48,378 nt of DNA from an uncultured Polaribacter sp. Its GTDB lineage: Bacteria; Bacteroidota; Bacteroidia; Flavobacteriales; Flavobacteriaceae. The notes beneath the pieces are model-generated. The model had not been told where the DNA came from. It did not search any database and worked only from the letters and a program-made list of their open reading frames with translations. Location: NCBI GenBank assembly GCA_905480405.1, contig CAJQQH010000097.1, positions 1 to 48,378 on the forward strand, given 5' to 3'. Position 1 is the first letter of the stretch; every line of letters begins with the position of its first letter. Both the position numbers and the translations under genes were made by a program. This document shows, piece by piece, positions 46,635-48,378 of the stretch.

Positions 46635-47474
46635 TTGGCAGTTCAAGACATTACAAAACATTCTTTTCAAAATACGTTTTCATTAAGCACGGTTCAGTTT
46701 GATAAAGCGTGTACAATAGATCATAATAAACAAGTAAATGCGTATTCTATTTATTGGATTCAAGAAGGAAGTGGAACCTATAACATAGATTTTGAAAGTT
46801 ATACGTTTGATGATAATGTGTTATTTTTTTTGTCTCCAGGTCAAGTTTTTACTGTAGATTCAGAACAAATAAAAACCGCTTATAAACTTACTTTTGTTAG
46901 AGATTTTTATTGCATACAAACTCACGATAAAGAAGTGGCTTGCAATGGTATTCTATTCAATAATGTTTATGAAACGCCGTTTGTAAAACCTTGTAAAAAA
47001 GATACAGTAAAACTCAATTTTATTTTAGAGAGTTTGATTGAAGAATTTCAACAAAACGAAACTGCACAATATGATATGTTACAATCATATTTAAAACAGT
47101 TTATTATTTCTGCAGTTCGTGTTCAGAAAGAGAATCACGTAATTAAAGAAGATGCAGAAACACGTCTTTTTAAAGATTTTAGTTTGTTGGTAGAGCAGAA
47201 TTTTAAAACGCTTCATTCTGTAACAGATTATGCAAACAGATTAGGAATTTCTCCAAAATCGATTTCTAAACATTTTCAGAAATTAGGGACAAAAACACCT
47301 TCAGATTTTATTAAAAACCGGATTATTTTAGAAGCCAAAAGAATGTTGATTTATACAGATAAATCTGTAAAAGAAATTGCTTTTGATTTGGGTTTTAATG
47401 ATCCTGCATACTTTACACGTTTCTTTACAAAGTCTGTTTTAAAGTCGCCACTACAATTTAAAAAAGAGTATTAA
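46635..47474 (+). CDS. AraC-family transcriptional regulator (cupin-type N-terminus)
   Basis: VTDYANRLGISPKSISKHFQKLGTKTPSDFIKNRIILEAKRMLIYTDKSVKEIAFDLGFNDPAYFTRFF; TTG start. Confidence 0.92.
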   Translation: MAVQDITKHSFQNTFSLSTVQFDKACTIDHNKQVNAYSIYWIQEGSGTYNIDFESYTFDDNVLFFLSPGQVFTVDSEQIKTAYKLTFVRDFYCIQTHDKEVACNGILFNNVYETPFVKPCKKDTVKLNFILESLIEEFQQNETAQYDMLQSYLKQFIISAVRVQKENHVIKEDAETRLFKDFSLLVEQNFKTLHSVTDYANRLGISPKSISKHFQKLGTKTPSDFIKNRIILEAKRMLIYTDKSVKEIAFDLGFNDPAYFTRFFTKSVLKSPLQFKKEY

Positions 47475-47549
47475 GTTCAGTATTAGGCAACTATTTACTT
47501 GTTATTTGCGTCTTTAAAGCATTCAGTTAACCAACTAAACTTATACAAG

Positions 47550-48224
47550 ATGTATTCAAACAAAAAAACAGGTAGAATTTCAGGTGTATTATTACTATTT
47601 ACTTTTATTGCAGGAATTATTACGTTTCAATTTTTGCAAAACCCAGTGCTTTCTTCAAAAGATTTTGCAGTAGCAGCTTTAGAAAATGAGAACAAATTAA
47701 TTTTCTCTACAATATTGGGTACATTTAGTGGAATAACTTCCATAATTGTAGCAATTTTACTTTTACCTATTTTCAAAAAAACACAATTTTATTTAGCTTT
47801 TTTATACTTCGCTTTTTGTCTTATTAATTTTGTAGCAATTATGATTGATAACCATAACGTATTAGAAATGTTGGAGTTTAGTAGAGTTTTTTCAAAAAAC
47901 ACAGATGAAGCTTCTAATTCGCTAAATATTATGAAAACTGTAATTGCTCAAAAACATTTATGGACACATTATTTTTATCTTCTAGTTTCTTGCTTTTCCG
48001 TTTTTGTATTATATTATACATTATTTGTTTCTAAATTAGTGCCAAGAGTTTTATCAGGCTTTGGCCTTTTTGCTGTAGTATTAATGTTTATACAAATAAT
48101 AGCTACAATTTTTAAACAAAGTATTAGTATGGATATGATGCTACCAATAGCATTAATTCAATTAGTTTTTCCTTTCTGGTTAATTTTTAAAGGATTAAAA
48201 TCTCCAAAACTAGAAATTATCTAA
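47550..48224 (+). CDS. DUF4386 domain-containing membrane protein
   Basis: MYSNKKTGRISGVLLLFTFIAGIITF...; start at 47550, not the tracked 47499. Confidence 0.8.
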   Translation: MYSNKKTGRISGVLLLFTFIAGIITFQFLQNPVLSSKDFAVAALENENKLIFSTILGTFSGITSIIVAILLLPIFKKTQFYLAFLYFAFCLINFVAIMIDNHNVLEMLEFSRVFSKNTDEASNSLNIMKTVIAQKHLWTHYFYLLVSCFSVFVLYYTLFVSKLVPRVLSGFGLFAVVLMFIQIIATIFKQSISMDMMLPIALIQLVFPFWLIFKGLKSPKLEII

Positions 48225-48258
48225 AAAATAAAAACCTACAATTTTCTAATTTCATAAT

Positions 48259-48290
48259 AAAAAGCCCAACTGAATTTCAGTTGGGCTTTT
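48259..48290. terminator. Intrinsic terminator
   Basis: AAAAGCCCAACTGAATTTCAGTTGGGCTTTT. Confidence 0.88.
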
Positions 48291-48378
48291 GTTTTCTATG
48301 GATAAATATTGTAAAAAATTAACAAAAAGAGTTTAAAAGATTGGCTGTCCAAACAGAAAGAACTTTTGTCCAATTTTT

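Noticed and set aside
1-48378. CRISPR arrays, IS elements, prophage, defence islands, tRNA/rRNA genes
   Set aside because: No evenly spaced repeat array, transposase/integrase/Cas/restriction protein, or cloverleaf/rRNA sequence recognised by eye; not computationally excluded.

Overview
48.4 kb chromosomal window from an AT-rich Bacteroidota genome, most likely Flavobacteriaceae (Polaribacter-like), judging by TAnnTTTG -7 promoter elements, a T9SS sorting domain, TonB-dependent receptors and codon usage. Recognisable content: mutS (partial), a TrmH/SpoU RNA methyltransferase, a TPR histidine kinase/response regulator pair, mgtE, rsmA, serS, ribF, a TonB receptor plus SGNH lipoprotein, an M43 metalloprotease, suf genes (A-B-C-D, with sufS separate), an MbnH/MbnP-like exported operon with two choice-of-anchor B proteins and a beta-propeller lipoprotein, thiL, an outer-membrane receptor with two tandem AraC regulators, two alpha/beta hydrolases, brnQ, Crp/Fnr and AraC regulators, and DUF998/DUF4386 membrane proteins. 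No rRNA, tRNA, CRISPR array or intact IS element was recognised. The strongest candidate for an undescribed system is at 1743-5032. A 44-aa Gly-rich acidic mini-ORF has its own promoter and terminator and is followed by a TPR kinase and a response regulator with a non-standard output domain. Downstream, a gene-free convergent intergenic region carries two copies of a 35-bp motif (GCGGAAAACCACATTTT-N6-CGGNNTTTNACA). Each copy has a -7-like box at exactly the same offset and then a hairpin terminator, which suggests two tandem response-regulator-activated small RNAs, loosely analogous to LuxO/Qrr. Other notable items: an AraC-style operator (37-bp near-palindrome plus a 21-bp-spaced direct half-site) upstream of the TonB receptor; an in-frame TAG that removes the likely catalytic-His tail of an alpha/beta hydrolase; a sigma-54-like promoter for a 47-aa protein; and a lactonase-like lipoprotein inside the suf operon.
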